Shown here piece by piece: positions 23,372 to 34,740 of a stretch of 64,000 nt of DNA. This stretch comes from Dastarcus helophoroides (lineage: Eukaryota > Arthropoda > Insecta > Coleoptera > Bothrideridae): positions 16,820,046 through 16,884,045 of the forward strand of contig CM053326.1 of NCBI GenBank assembly GCA_028583605.1. The letters run 5' to 3'. The notes under the pieces were generated by a model that was not told the origin of the DNA, searched no databases, and saw only the letters and a program-made list of their open reading frames with translations. Each line of letters starts with the position of its first letter. Position 1 is the stretch's first letter. A program made the translations under genes and the position numbers.

Positions 23372-24949
23372 TACCGGTTGTTTTTTTAGTTGGGAGGTTA
23401 CCTTTATATGGAGTACTACTTATTATAAAGGCAAGCTAATTTTGTCGATGGTGCTAATCGGGGCTAAACTATCTTCTAAAAATATTTTCAACTTCCCCCC
23501 ACTACCGGTTATACCGGAAGTAGACATCAACTTTCTTATTTTAAATGGCGACTCCCATTTTAAGTAAAAAAATAAGGTGAGTTTAGGTATACATGTTTAT
23601 TACTACCTTTGAAAGTTTTAAAGATATTTCAATTTTTCGAAAAAAAAAATGACAGAAAACAGGGTTATTTTGACTCTTTTTTTTATTATTTGCAGTAAAA
23701 ACATGAAAGTTGGGTTAAAGTCACGAAATATTATAAAGACTATAATAACGTAATTAGATTTTACATTTATTATACAGGGTGATGAAAATTTTATATTCTT
23801 TGCTGTTTTTGTTTTATTAAAAAAAAACTCTATTTTTTTAAATGGGAAGTATATGTTTTTTAATCAGTTTTGGATTCTTCACATAAAAAAAAGAAAAAAG
23901 TTATATTACTTATTTTTAAAAATTTTGTGCCGTTACAGAAGTATTTTACATAAATCTCAAAATAAAAAAATCAAACATCTCTTTTTTGTTCAAGTAGGAA
24001 ATTTACTGTAGGCAATAAAAGCTTAAAGAATTAATCATAATAAGTAATAGAAAAAAAAATAATTGACAAAAGATTTACATCAAAAACAACAAGAACGATC
24101 TTCTGTTTCAATACATTTAAAGGCATATTTTAAGCACATCCGATTGTTCCTAGTAATATGCTTGTCATGCAGTAGTCGTAAAAAAAATCACTCTAAAATT
24201 TCCATTTGGATTTTCATTATAAAATTTAACGCTTACAAATCCTGAGTTCTAATTCAACAGCATAACAGTTAAAGGATGAATTTTCTTGAACATTTGTTGT
24301 TGGTTTTCATTACTCCAAAAATGAGAAGTCTGTTTAACAAACCAATTTTACAAAACTTACATTCGTGGTGGCTTCCTAAATATTTTTCAATAAGTATTCT
24401 AACAATTAGCCAAAAACTTATTCGTCTTGTACGGTTATCTTTTAAATGTTATTTAGCCTAAAATTTTTAGGCCTTGTTGTCTACTACCAAGCTACTACTA
24501 GAGAAAAAAAAGATATATTTTTCTTTTTTATTTTTAATTATATCTCTGTAATGGTGCAGCATTAATAAAAAATAGTCATACACCTTTTTTTCTTTTTACG
24601 TGAAGAAGCCAAAAATAATTAAAAAACACCTTATTGCCGTTTAAAAAAACAGAGTTCTTTTGAATAAAACAAAAACAATAAAGATCATTAAATTTTCATC
24701 ATCCTGTGTAATAAATGTAAAACCTGATTACGTTATTATCGTCTCCATAATATTCCATGACTTCAACCCAAATTTTATGTTTTTACTGCAAATAATAAAA
24801 AAGATACAACGAGTCAAAATGACCCTGTGGGAAGTGGGAGGAATTTGAAAATATTTTTGAAAGGTAGTTTAGCTCCGATTAGCCCCATCGATAAAAGTGG
24901 TTTGCCTTTATAAATAAAGGTAACCTCCTAACTTAAAAAACACCCGGTA
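23372..24949 (+). mobile_element. Long inverted-repeat element, ACCGGGTG family, copy 1
   Basis: Ends are TACCGGTTGTTTTTTTAGTTGG at the left and CACCCGGTA at the right, with TA at both borders. The arms are long: TTGGGAGGTTACCTTTATA at 23391 pairs with the complement near 24925, and the CAGGGTGATGAAAATTTT block at 23776 pairs with ATTTTCATCATCCTGTG near 24690. The central 24060-24480 is unique and matches 38290-38800 inverted, so the two copies are inserted in opposite orientation. No transposase was found. Short reading frames in the centre (24063-24461) are not shared intact with copy 2. Confidence 0.82.
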
Positions 24950-26891
24950 TAGGAACATAATATACCATAACAAAATCTTTTCTAGCCCAGTGGTGTCCAA
25001 ATATTAACTTTTTAAAATTTTTATATTTAGGGGCCGGCGGGGAGGTTAAACATTGAAATGAAAAAAAAAACTTTTTCATTTTAAACTATTCCACAACTTT
25101 CACACAGATCATTTAAAATTAGAACATAGACCCACCCTTGTGAGCAATTCCACCGATAAGGGAGAAAAGGAGGTGTAATGGAATTTTGAAATGAGTGCAC
25201 GACAGAGTTAGAATTGAAGAATAATACCTAAACCGTTATTTGTCCGACTTTAATAATTCAGATCCTAAGGGGCTAAAAGATGTGTCAAGTTTACTTAAAA
25301 AAAAAAATGAGAAAAAGCGTTTTATAATTCGAACCTAAGAATTTGTGCTAGACATATAGTACAAAATAAACAATTCACTAGTTAACGCTGATTTTGTGAC
25401 ACGAACTCTGGTAGATAATTCTGTTTGGACTACCTACCCCCATTATGAAACCGTGCTTATTTTTTTCCATCACCCCCAATTTTCTTGTGACAAGGTAAAA
25501 TTTATTTTTGGAAATGTAGTCTTTCCAAATACTGTTGGTTTTTATTTAGGTCCATATATTATTTGCATCTTAAAAAATATTATGAGAAATAAAACATTAT
25601 ATCATGATCATATTAATTCTTCATTTCAAGTCTTTTTTATCACTAATATTCGGGTATTTTTTATGTGAATAGGACACCAGAGATCGAAAAAATCACAATA
25701 AGGAAAAAGTTTGTCCTACTCGTAGATCTTTAATTTGTAAGTAGAAAACTCTAAAGCATTTACACTTGTAAAGCTCTCTGGTATTTTTCTACCACCACTT
25801 CATATCAAAGTAGGAAATGAGTGAAGTAATAGTAGTAGTAGAACCCCAAATTAAGAAAATTATTGAAGACTCGTTGTTTAAAGAAAAAGTAAATGTTTTG
25901 AAAAAATCAGCATAAGGATGCTTCAAAAATTTAATTAGAAATTTTTTGGTTTACCATTAGAGTGACATCTAAAGATATTTAGTTATAAAACTTTTATTGG
26001 AGTATAAAACTTTCGATTGCAATATGGGGATCAAGATTTATTTTTTAGACACATATCTTGACTTTATTCATACGAATTAGGGGGCTCTGGGGGGTTCTAA
26101 GTAATAAGAACTGTTAAAAGTTTTATGCGGACATCCCGATGATGGAAAAACTTTATCAGGGCAGATTAAACTCAGGAGTGTTGACTGACTACTACTATTT
26201 GAGCAAGAGAGACCAATTAAAAGCTAAATAATCTAGAAAAACAAAGATTATAATTTCCTAATGTACATTTTTTATGTTATATTTCTGGAGATCCATGATT
26301 TTTGAAACATTTAACAAACAAATTTGTGGGTGATGAAAATTTCAAAACTGCTTTTTTTAAATGACAACAACTAACGCTATTAAAAATTACAAAAAAAATT
26401 TATGTCACATGACAAAACTTTAAGTTTGTTGACATAATTAAAGATATATTTGGTAGACTTTAATACCTAAATCCCATATAGGGACAAAAAAAAAGAAAAA
26501 AAAAGCTTTTTGGTATAACCCACTATTTTGTGCAAAAAAATTAATAAAATAAATATTTGAACACGTATTTAATCCTAACTTCTAGGGGAATATCGAAGTC
26601 TGCAGCATTACAAAAAACATTGTATATTTTTAGTAAAATTACATTCAGTAGTTTTTATAACATTTTAATTACGTTTCGTTGTGGTCTAAATATCTTTTAC
26701 TCGAGTGAAGCCGAAGGAGGTCGCATAAATAACTCCAAAAGTATTTGAACTGAAATACAACAACTACAAAAGTATAACACTTTTAGTTGTCAAGCTTGTT
26801 ATCTCTAACAATAGGTATGCTGAAACCCGTTTTTAAATAAATATCAGGGGTATAAGTAAATGGAGCAGTGGGTAGCTTTTAACTTTTATGT
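24950..26891. other. No gene recognised
   Basis: AT-rich with no coding motif or long repeat identified. Confidence 0.45.
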
Positions 26892-27240
26892 TGTTGCGTG
26901 TTATCGGTCCGATAATTAAAACTTGGTAAATTTATTTTAAACTTATCTTGGAACACTACAATTATGATTCCATTAACCATTAGACTATCCAGCTATCTAA
27001 CCAACTAACTCACTAACTGGCTCACTAACTAACTATCTGACTGAGGGAAAGACGACGCGGCGTATTTATACCTCGTTCTAGAATTGATCTCCGTACAGAT
27101 AAGACTATTGCTCGCTAGTCTAGAACGCCTATCTGCAGTATGATTCATTCTTGCGGCCGCTTCCCATTATCAAATATTTTCAGAAAGTTCCTTACACTAC
27201 ACAATCACTAATACAAATTTTATAACTACAGTTTGTTACA
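26892..27240 (-). mobile_element. 3' LTR of gypsy element 1
   Basis: A 349-bp LTR bounded by TG and CA on the minus strand (TGTAACAAAC to CGCAACA). It contains a TATA box (GGTATAAATACG on the minus strand, about 27067) and the short direct repeats of TAACTAACTCACT type downstream of it. Coding remnants lie to its right on the minus strand, so this is the 3' LTR. Confidence 0.82.
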
Positions 27241-27256
27241 CTGCCTCCCTCTTAAG
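27241..27256 (-). promoter_or_regulatory. Polypurine tract of gypsy element 1
   Basis: On the minus strand TTAAGAGGGAGGCAG lies directly before the TGTAACA of the 3' LTR, the position of the primer for plus-strand DNA synthesis in LTR retrotransposons. Confidence 0.8.
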
Positions 27257-28690
27257 ATCAGTTCCAATCAGTCACTTCAGTACTATATTTCATAGAATGT
27301 TAAGGTGTACCACTTTCATCTTAATTCTAAGGCTGCGCTTTATCCTGTATATTAAGTCGTTGATCCTCTTCAGCACTTTGTATGGTCCTTTTTAAGATAA
27401 TGTAAACTTTAGCAAGACTTCTTTCCTCCGCTGAGGGTTGTAGAGCCACACCAACTCACCCTCACTGAAACCACCATGGTTGGCTTTTACGCCATATCTT
27501 GTCTTCATCCGATCTGTCACCAAATTGATCTTCGTCCGTACCAGAGCATGTGTCTCCGACATCGCTTTCCTCAAGCTGTCTACGAAACTCTTCGTTTTCT
27601 TGAGGATTTCCCTTGGTTATCAAAACACCAAGTCATCCGAAAGCCGCAGTCTCCGCCCGAACATCACTTTTGTCAGGGTCTGACCCGTAGTTTCATAAGT
27701 TGCCGTGCAATAGTCCACTAGAAACCGTGGTAGTTGTCGGTCTCAGTCTTTCTAATGCTTGGAAACTAACTTTAAAAGATGTTCCACTAAGGTCCTATTA
27801 AAACTTTTTACAATTTTATCAAAGTGTGAATAAAGAGGTGTAGTTTGGGTTTTCTTTATTTCAGAAAAACGGCACACCTCTTGGAAGACCCTTGATTCGA
27901 AGTCCCTTCCTTGATTCGAATGTAGTACCAAAGGAACACCAAATCGACAGATGAAGTTATCCACAAGAACCTTTGCGACTGCAGTAGCATCCTGGTTTAA
28001 GATGAGTAAGCTTCAGGCCATTTACTGAAATAGTCCATGGCCACCAAGATGTCCTTGTTTCCATCGTCTGACACTGGAAATTGTACCGCCACATCGATTG
28101 AACTTTCTCAAATGAAGCTCCCACGTTATACTGTTTCAGGGTGCTTTGGTTCTTGTACGAGGACTCTTGGATGCAGCACAGGTGACACATTTTCGACACA
28201 ACCGCTTGACGTCCTCCCTGCAGTTAACCCAAGAAAACCGTTTCCGAATCTTCTTGAAGGTCTAGAAGTCCACCAGAGGTCCCATTCTTCCTCTTCCACA
28301 AAACCTGTGGAATCTTCTCCTAAGGCAGTTTCTCATGCCCTCTTCAGCACCTCGTCCTTTACCTTAGGGATTTCCATTAGGCCTACATACCTTTGACAGC
28401 TGGACTTCTGTCGAAAACCATTTACCATTCAGGTCTATCAGGACTTCTTTCCATCCTGATATCAGCATTGCTCTTCTGTAGCTCCCGGTTTATTTATATT
28501 CTGGCTACACAGACGTGACCCTTATATCCACCATGTTCTCATGGTCCTTGACTTGTCTGCAGTGTTTTCAATCGCCACAAGATCTAGACAAAGCATCAGA
28601 GTTATTATGCTGTCGTTCCGGTTGATGATGCACCTTGAACTGATACTGTTGGAGCCCTTCTAACTATCTAGACGTTTGTCCATCTGCGTT
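27257..28690 (-). pseudogene. gypsy pol remnant: RNase H end and integrase
   Basis: Minus-strand pieces of pol in order. Connection/RNase H end: QYQFKVHHQPERQHNNSDAL near 28620. The zinc-finger part of integrase is near 28230 (RLCRKCVTC). Integrase core: 28199-27957, then GVPLVLHSNQGRDFES (27935) and KSFNRTLVEHLL (27800). C-terminal GPY-like domain: YGVKANHGGFSEGELVWLY then GPYKVLKRINDLIYRI (27500-27340). Catalytic positions are spoiled: the usual S-D-Q-G is SNQG and the E-R-F-N box is KSFN. Stops and shifts are frequent. Protease and most of the reverse transcriptase are missing. Confidence 0.85.
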
Positions 28691-29095
28691 CTTTATTCGG
28701 AGTAACCAAGAAAGGAAGAATGTTCTGTCTGGATGAGGAATTTTTGCCATACAACCTCTAAAGCTCTAATCAGTGCCTCCCTCGAAGTTTGGAATTTTGA
28801 CAAGCGTATCACTCTCTGGACTTCTAAGTCTCTTATTCCTTCTATGAAAATTCTAGCTGCGTGTAGTTCCAGAAAGTTGGTTGGTGCTGTTGGATAGGCA
28901 ACATACGCCAGTTTTTTTACGTCAACCCCGAATTCTTGCAACATTTACCACTTTTTTGCTTCCTTACTAATAGTTGCGACTGACCGACTTGCTGCAAATG
29001 ATGGTCTGCAAATCTCATCTCTAAAGCCATAACCAAATCATTATAGTTAGCTGGTTCAAGATTAGATAGAGCTCGAAGTAGTTCCAGAGCTTATA
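28691..29095 (-). pseudogene. gypsy gag remnant fused to pol by deletion
   Basis: Minus-strand gag of the arthropod Ty3/gypsy type. SNLEPANYNDLVMALEMRF and HHLQQVGQSQLLVRK lie upstream (about 29070-28960). They lead to LQEFGVDVKKLAYVAYP, FLELHAARIFIEGIRDLEVQ and LSKFQTSREALIRALEV (28944-28740). At about 28690 the gag frame runs straight into the NADGQTSR RNase H region. One deletion has therefore removed the gag end, protease and RT. No 5' LTR follows; sequence identity is lost near 29095. Confidence 0.8.
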
Positions 29096-29754
29096 TACTT
29101 ACAAAAAAGTTAAGATTAAGTCTGCTACTTACACCCCTTATTAAATCTGCAGGTTGCCTGCCCTACATATTGTGAGTTTTTCCTTATAATTTGCCGCCTC
29201 TTTACAAAATTCATTTAATAAAATACAGAGAAGTTGCAAATACACACGTTGCAGGGTTTTTCCGAGATTCTTATAATCTGTAAACAAAACAAAAAAATAA
29301 TAGTAATCGCCAAATGGGAGTATTATATGAAGGTGGTGATGTATAACTTTTTCGACGTACTCGTCTTTTTCTGAGTTTAAAGATATTATAATAAGTTTAT
29401 ATCTGTTCTCCACTTATTTAGGAATAAGGAGTCGAAAAACATCAATTGTTCCATCGGTACTAATTTATAGTCTAATGCGAGAAATGCCTTTGCTTTCACC
29501 AGCTTAACGCAGCCCCTAGTGTTATCCGAACTCGATCATCCAGCACTGGTGCCAACAAAATGTACATTTTGCTTAAACGTAAACCGGGCGACATTTTCAT
29601 ATTCTACCAACGCTAAGTACGTATCATATTCGTGATGTACGTTGACAAAATAGGAAACAAATTGGCACTTTATGAAAAGCCGTTCATATTTAAATAACGT
29701 TACAGTTTGTGGGGGACGAACGTCAAAAAATTACCAAGATTATGATTTTTGCAT
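29096..29754. other. No feature recognised
   Basis: AT-rich interval. A 90-aa reading frame (29141-29413, minus) has no family motif. Confidence 0.4.
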
Positions 29755-29895
29755 TTAGCTATGGACTTTCTCAGTATTTCTGGCGGCTGGAGGTTTTTTC
29801 GTATTCTTGCTACTTTGTAAAACTTCTAGTGTATGCGCGTTTGTAGGTTTATGCTGTGTTTCTAATAAATGCTTTGCACAATTTGATGTTTCCGG
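29755..29895 (-). pseudogene. Penelope GIY-YIG nuclease fragment
   Basis: Minus-strand reading PETSNCAKHLLETQHKPTN then AHTLEVLQSSKNTKK matches the nuclease tail of the copies at 42.6 and 54.3 kb (PERSNFAKHLLETRHKLT, ANTVEV). Only about 45 residues remain. The variation indicates an older or different Penelope subfamily. Confidence 0.65.
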
Positions 29896-32408
29896 ACACA
29901 GCAATTCAATTTATAAACATTAGATTTGCCGCGCCGTGGAACTTTTTCTTTTAAAATTCATGCTATTTAACCTAGCAAATGATTTAAACTTATGTGTCGC
30001 TTAGGATGTACGAGAAATTATATTATTTATCTTATTTGACATACCCTAAAATATATTCTAGCAATATAGAATGGTTTTGAGATTAGCTAGTTGTTTAGGA
30101 AAAATAGAATTAATAGCTAATATCTACCTCTTTTGAGATATTAAAGCATAATTTACCCTTTTAGTATTAGAACCGAATGGGAAAAGAAGGTTACGAATAA
30201 AAACGGTAGTATAATTAATTTCTAATGATAAGGCAACACTGGTATTGATAGAACGGAAGTCTTATAAAACTCATGTTATCTGCAAAGGCACGGACATACA
30301 TTTTCCAGATTTTATAAGGTTTTATTTCAACAAACATATCTTGACACGAATAAGAATAAAACATGAAAAGATTTTTTTATCCCAAGCGTCTTGTCTCTGC
30401 ATGAAACCGAAGGGTTAAGGTAACCTTTTAAATCGCTTCCAATTACATTCTCACCACTCTGCCGGATTTATCTTATAAAACAGCAATAACATTAATTGAG
30501 TGTCCTTCTTTGGCTTCGCGGTTCGACAAACATTTATTCAGTGCATTCGGCCAGCTTTATTTGCTTTTATTTTGCTCATTTGTAACGACGCAGCGGGAAC
30601 TGACACTTTGATATTACAACCAGAGTGACCGAAAAGTTTTACTTCGGAATGACTATTTGAAAACCAATTTTAGGCAAATGCCTCTGTCATTCATCTACAT
30701 TCTACACCTGCTACAAGATACATTGATGTTATTCAACTTACCTTAAAGCAATATACATGCATTAATTTTAACTACGTGTTTGGAAGGCTTAGTAAAAACA
30801 GAAAATGAAAAAAAAAAATTATTCGACCTTTTAAAATAGACACAAATGGATTTATTGACAACAGATGCTTATCACTCACCAGTTGCAATGATAAGGCGAG
30901 CTGGTCAGGGAAAACATTGCTAATTAATCGGTAATCGGCGCCCATCTCGCGATTTCGCCTTTTTTTCTGCAATTCGTCGTTACCCGAGTATTATAAAAAA
31001 AAGACGAATCGTCAACGACTCCTTCCAAACCCTTGGTGCCTCTAGTATCATCTTATGATTTTCGTATTGTCATCATTTAGACAAAACTTAGTAATTTTGT
31101 TTATGTTTCGCCCGAGTCCCGATTGCGCAATCTTCACTTCTTCTTTTTTCTCTTTAGCAGGGCATTAGCAGCTTTGGAGTCAGTGGCAGCCGAAAAATGG
31201 GTTTAAATTATGATTTTAAAATATTTTTTTCCGCTAAATTACAACTAAATAATTATTGAATCACGTGTTCGTTTCATACTCATTTTTCTCTATCTTTCCC
31301 CAAAGTTGTCGTCGAAATACCTTGTATAACTTTAAAATTAACTAACAATGGGCCAGCCAATCTAAAATATTTTTAATAACTTATATTCTTTATAATAAAT
31401 AATAGAAACATATTACTTTATTATATAATTCGTTGTTATTTTTAGTATTTTAGCTTCAGTCGCTCGCTTGTAACTAATTTCTTTTAACTATTTTTCGACA
31501 TAAAGTGGTACCCAATTCCAAATCACGAAGGCAAGTTGAAAGTATATAAAACAAACACTCAGAAAAACAACTATTATTTTAGTTAAAATTTAAATAATTA
31601 AACATTGGTCGACCTCAAACACCATTAATGCGCAACACTCATCGAACTCATAACGACCAGGTTAAAAAACTACATCTTAGAGAAGCCCCTGAGACTGGGA
31701 CTGTTAAGAAAAACCACAATGATCACAGATTTTTTTCTGCAAATAATAAAGTGCCAAAACCAGTACAAAAATGTTTAAGGATGCTGAAACGTAGGTTGGA
31801 ATTTGGAATGTTGCAACTTCATTTAGTTCTCGCTAAAGACAATATACAACACATGACACATTAATGAAAGATGGAAGAATTTAAAAAAAGAAAATAAAAT
31901 GTAAAAAATATTTGCAGGATTGGTTGAAGCAATATCAAGACGGATAGTTGCATGGTTAAATGTAGTCTACAAAATTTTTGACGATTTGTTAGGTTAAGTA
32001 GTTTCTAATTTAAACAATTGTTTCATGCTTGTAAATTCTCCGCATACCGCTGAGATTATAAAACAATTTAATGACAAACGTATGTAAAAGTCCAGATATT
32101 CTGTATAACGATTATCCTTATTTTATTTAAAAAATGGACAGCTCCACAAAGCTGTCACCTAATGGTGTTATAAATCATTCATTTCTGGAAAAAAAAATTG
32201 CCTGCCATTTTAAGAATTACGAAAATATGCGAGAAGAAAAAAAATAAAGGCAAATTAAACAATGTAGGGTATCAACTGAGTTAAAATAAATAAATAAATA
32301 ATAAATAACGCTAAATAAAAGTATTTACATAGAGTGTTGGTTTATTCTCTAAGTGCAAACGAATGATCTTTATCAAGTTTTGGTGGAACGGACTGGTCTT
32401 TGGTTATC
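29896..32408. other. No gene recognised
   Basis: Two and a half kilobases without transposon motifs that I can name. A 78-aa frame at 31628-31864 (plus) is moderately hydrophilic but has no recognisable domain. This is one of the better candidates for non-repeat host DNA, on negative evidence only. Confidence 0.4.
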
Positions 32409-32634
32409 TTCAAAAATTAAAATACAAAACTTGTGTCCTGAAACCAAGAAAGCTTAAAAAACACAACAAAGGTTACTCGGACGCGTTTGGACAGCCAAGC
32501 TATCATCTCTCAGAGAGATACTAATCTCTCTGAAGATGATAGCTTGGCTGTCGAAACGCGTTAGAGAAACCTTTGTTGTGTTTGTCAATCTTTATTGGTT
32601 TCAGGGGACAAGTTTTGTATTTCAATCTTTATCA
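32409..32634. repeat. 226-bp palindrome carrying a hammerhead-like motif
   Basis: The left arm (32409-32518) and right arm (32523-32634) are inverted copies: ATACAAAACTTG, CCTGAAACCAA, AACACAACAAAGG, GACAGCCAAGCTATCATC and AGAGAGAT recur in reverse order. The right arm keeps an intact core; the left arm has CUGAGAGA and CAAA in place of CUGAAGA and GAAA. It looks like two head-to-head copies of a short ribozyme-bearing end. Confidence 0.8.
32525..32567 (+). ncRNA. Hammerhead-like motif with ACGCGU stem III
   Basis: Stem I UCUCU/AGAGA; core CUGAAGA; one extra U; stem II GAUAGC/GCUGUC with loop UUG; GAAA; palindromic stem III ACGCGU; predicted cleavage after GUU. The extra nucleotide between the core and stem II departs from the consensus, so activity is not certain. 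Confidence 0.6.
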
Positions 32635-32714
32635 AGGATATCCACATCTACTCACTTATTAGACCGAAAGGAGAATAAAATCATACTTTAAGAACTGCAG
32701 AGGTAGATTCTTTC

Positions 32715-34120
32715 CTACGTCCTACAAATTACACAATGACCTCATTAGTGACATGGGTTCAAATACCTCGGTTTCTTCTAGTCTGAAACTAAACGTACTA
32801 TTCTCCTTCAAAAGATATGTTAAAGGCCTTGAAATTGCAGTAAAGTTTGGTATACATTTTTGCAGCTGGAACATGTTTGAACAAAACTTTGGACATGTTT
32901 TACACACGTAGATAGATGTGGGTTTTGAATGGTTAACACTTTATCAGGATCCACCTAAATACCATTTAGAGTTATAAGGTGACCAAGATATTTTACGCAG
33001 TCTTTGACAAAAATACACTTATCTCTACGAGCGCACAGTTTGAATACTAAGAGTCTATCAAACACCGCCTTTAAGTCATCAATATGACGCTCAAATGACT
33101 CTGACAGCACTAAAATGTCATCCAGATATGCAAACATAGCTCTATCACCGATCCCGATCAGTCCATTAACCGAACAAACGTCGCCGGGGAGTTTTTCATC
33201 TCGAAAGGCATACGGTTAAATTAAAAAGTTCCGAAAGGAGACACAAAACACGTTTTGTATTTGCCTTCCGAAGCAACGGGAACATGGCAGAATTCTAAGA
33301 TTATAAGATCTATTATCGACGTGAAACTTGTTCTCTTCACTGTGTGTAACAAAGCAATCAATTTTTGGCATTGGATAAATATCAGACAGTGTGATAGCGT
33401 TTAGACGTCGATAATCGACACATAATCTTAGCTTTCCGTCCTTCTTTGATACGAGTAGAAAGGGAGCATCCCAAGGTAATTCACATTCTTCAATGATATT
33501 TTCTGATAGCAGTCTATCTAGTTCTTCTTTCAGAAAATCATTTTAAGCCTTGCTAAGTGGATAAGGTGGAGCGTTAATTAAATCGTGGTCAACTGTCTTA
33601 ATTTTATGAACAGCAAAATCGGTGGGATCACCACTAAGTTCAAAGACAGTTGCATATTTACAGAGGGTTTCATTGAGAATTTGTCGCTGAGGAGAAACCA
33701 AGGACGCACATTCATCACTGCGAAGAGAATGTTTACCTAACTGGAAAAGTTGCCCATTTGGGGGAATACACTATAAAATGAATAAGGCTTATCGGGTTCA
33801 TCACTGAAGAACCAATTTTCTTCTGGGACATTTAAGGCTATTGTAGCCTTTTTTAAGAAATCGACACCTAACAATGTGTGATTATTTTTAAATAAGGCAC
33901 AATAGTAAATTGAAAAGGAGTGACTCTATCTCTAATGCAAATATCGACATTTGTAGTTAAAACCTCTTTCTTATGAACCACACCATCTACACAGGATAAA
34001 TAAACCAATGATTCTTTAGAAGTGTAGTCTTTTTGTTTTAAAAGGTCGTACAAATTATTACCCGCAATACTAATTTAAGCATCAGAATCTGCAAAGTCAG
34101 CACCATCAATATTGAAAACA
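32715..34120 (-). pseudogene. gypsy element 2 pol: protease and reverse transcriptase
   Basis: Minus-strand pol of a second gypsy family, running right to left. Protease-like region 34120-33780: ADFADSDA, ISIAGNNLYDLL and a tail resembling LLGVDFLKKATIAL. RT 33540-32950: [56 protein letters not shown], then a disrupted fingers/palm part and FAYLDDILVLSESFERHI with the YLDD active site (about 33125). CVKYLGHLI follows near 32985 and SRPLTYLLKENSTFSF near 32810 starts the connection. RNase H and integrase are absent to the left. Several stops and frame changes occur. No LTR was identified. Confidence 0.87.
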
Positions 34121-34740
34121 GAAATGGGTAAAAGTGATCTAGAAAGAGATTCAGACCTTGTACAAATCAAAGTTGTTTGGTAAAAGTCGAGAGTTTTTAT
34201 TTGTCTATGTGAATCAGAACAAAAGTTGAAGCTTCTTTGAGAACTTGGACATTTGAAACAAATATAGCCAGGGGTATTGCAACCATAGCAAACAAGTTTG
34301 TTGGAGGAAGTCTGGGACGAAAATTCATTTGACGTTTAGGACTTTGCTTGTGAAGTAGAATTCGATATCGAAATATTTCCATTCTTTTTCGCCAACTTTT
34401 TGTAATTCTCAATCACGTGACCAACATTTTTGCAATAAATAAATCTAGGACGAGTTTTCTTGGAATCACATTTTTTTCCTGTGACATAATTTCAAAAGGG
34501 GCAGAATTTCCATTGGATTCGTGCGGGTCTGTCAGTTCTTTAAGTGATCTCTCAGTGTCGCAAGATTTATTAAGAAGCATCTGAAAATCCTTAAAATTGT
34601 CTCAAAGCAAGCCTTTGCTAATTTTTCTGTGTAAAAGGCAGTATACCATACCCAATTGGGATTCAACAGGCAAATCGTGGGAAAGCTTCAATATCAAGGA
34701 ACGTATACGCCACACAAAAAGTCGACACTTAGTTCGCGGG
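34121..34740 (-). pseudogene. gypsy element 2 gag end with zinc knuckles
   Basis: Upstream of pol on the minus strand is a Cys-rich segment: a first knuckle remnant RFIYCKNVGHVIENYKKL (about 34440), in which flanking Cys positions are Tyr, and a second, VCYGCNTPGYICFKC (about 34280), whose Cys are intact. Farther right a gag-like tail contains LLNKSCDTERSLKELTDP (about 34550). The paired-knuckle arrangement is common in insect gypsy gag proteins. Confidence 0.7.

Noticed and set aside
24063..24461. Two frames in the centre of the ACCGGGTG element as a transposase
   Set aside because: The second copy at 38.3-38.8 kb does not keep them open, and no catalytic motif is visible.
31628..31864. 78-codon frame on the plus strand as a small gene
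   Set aside because: No known motif and no supporting context; length is within chance for this composition.
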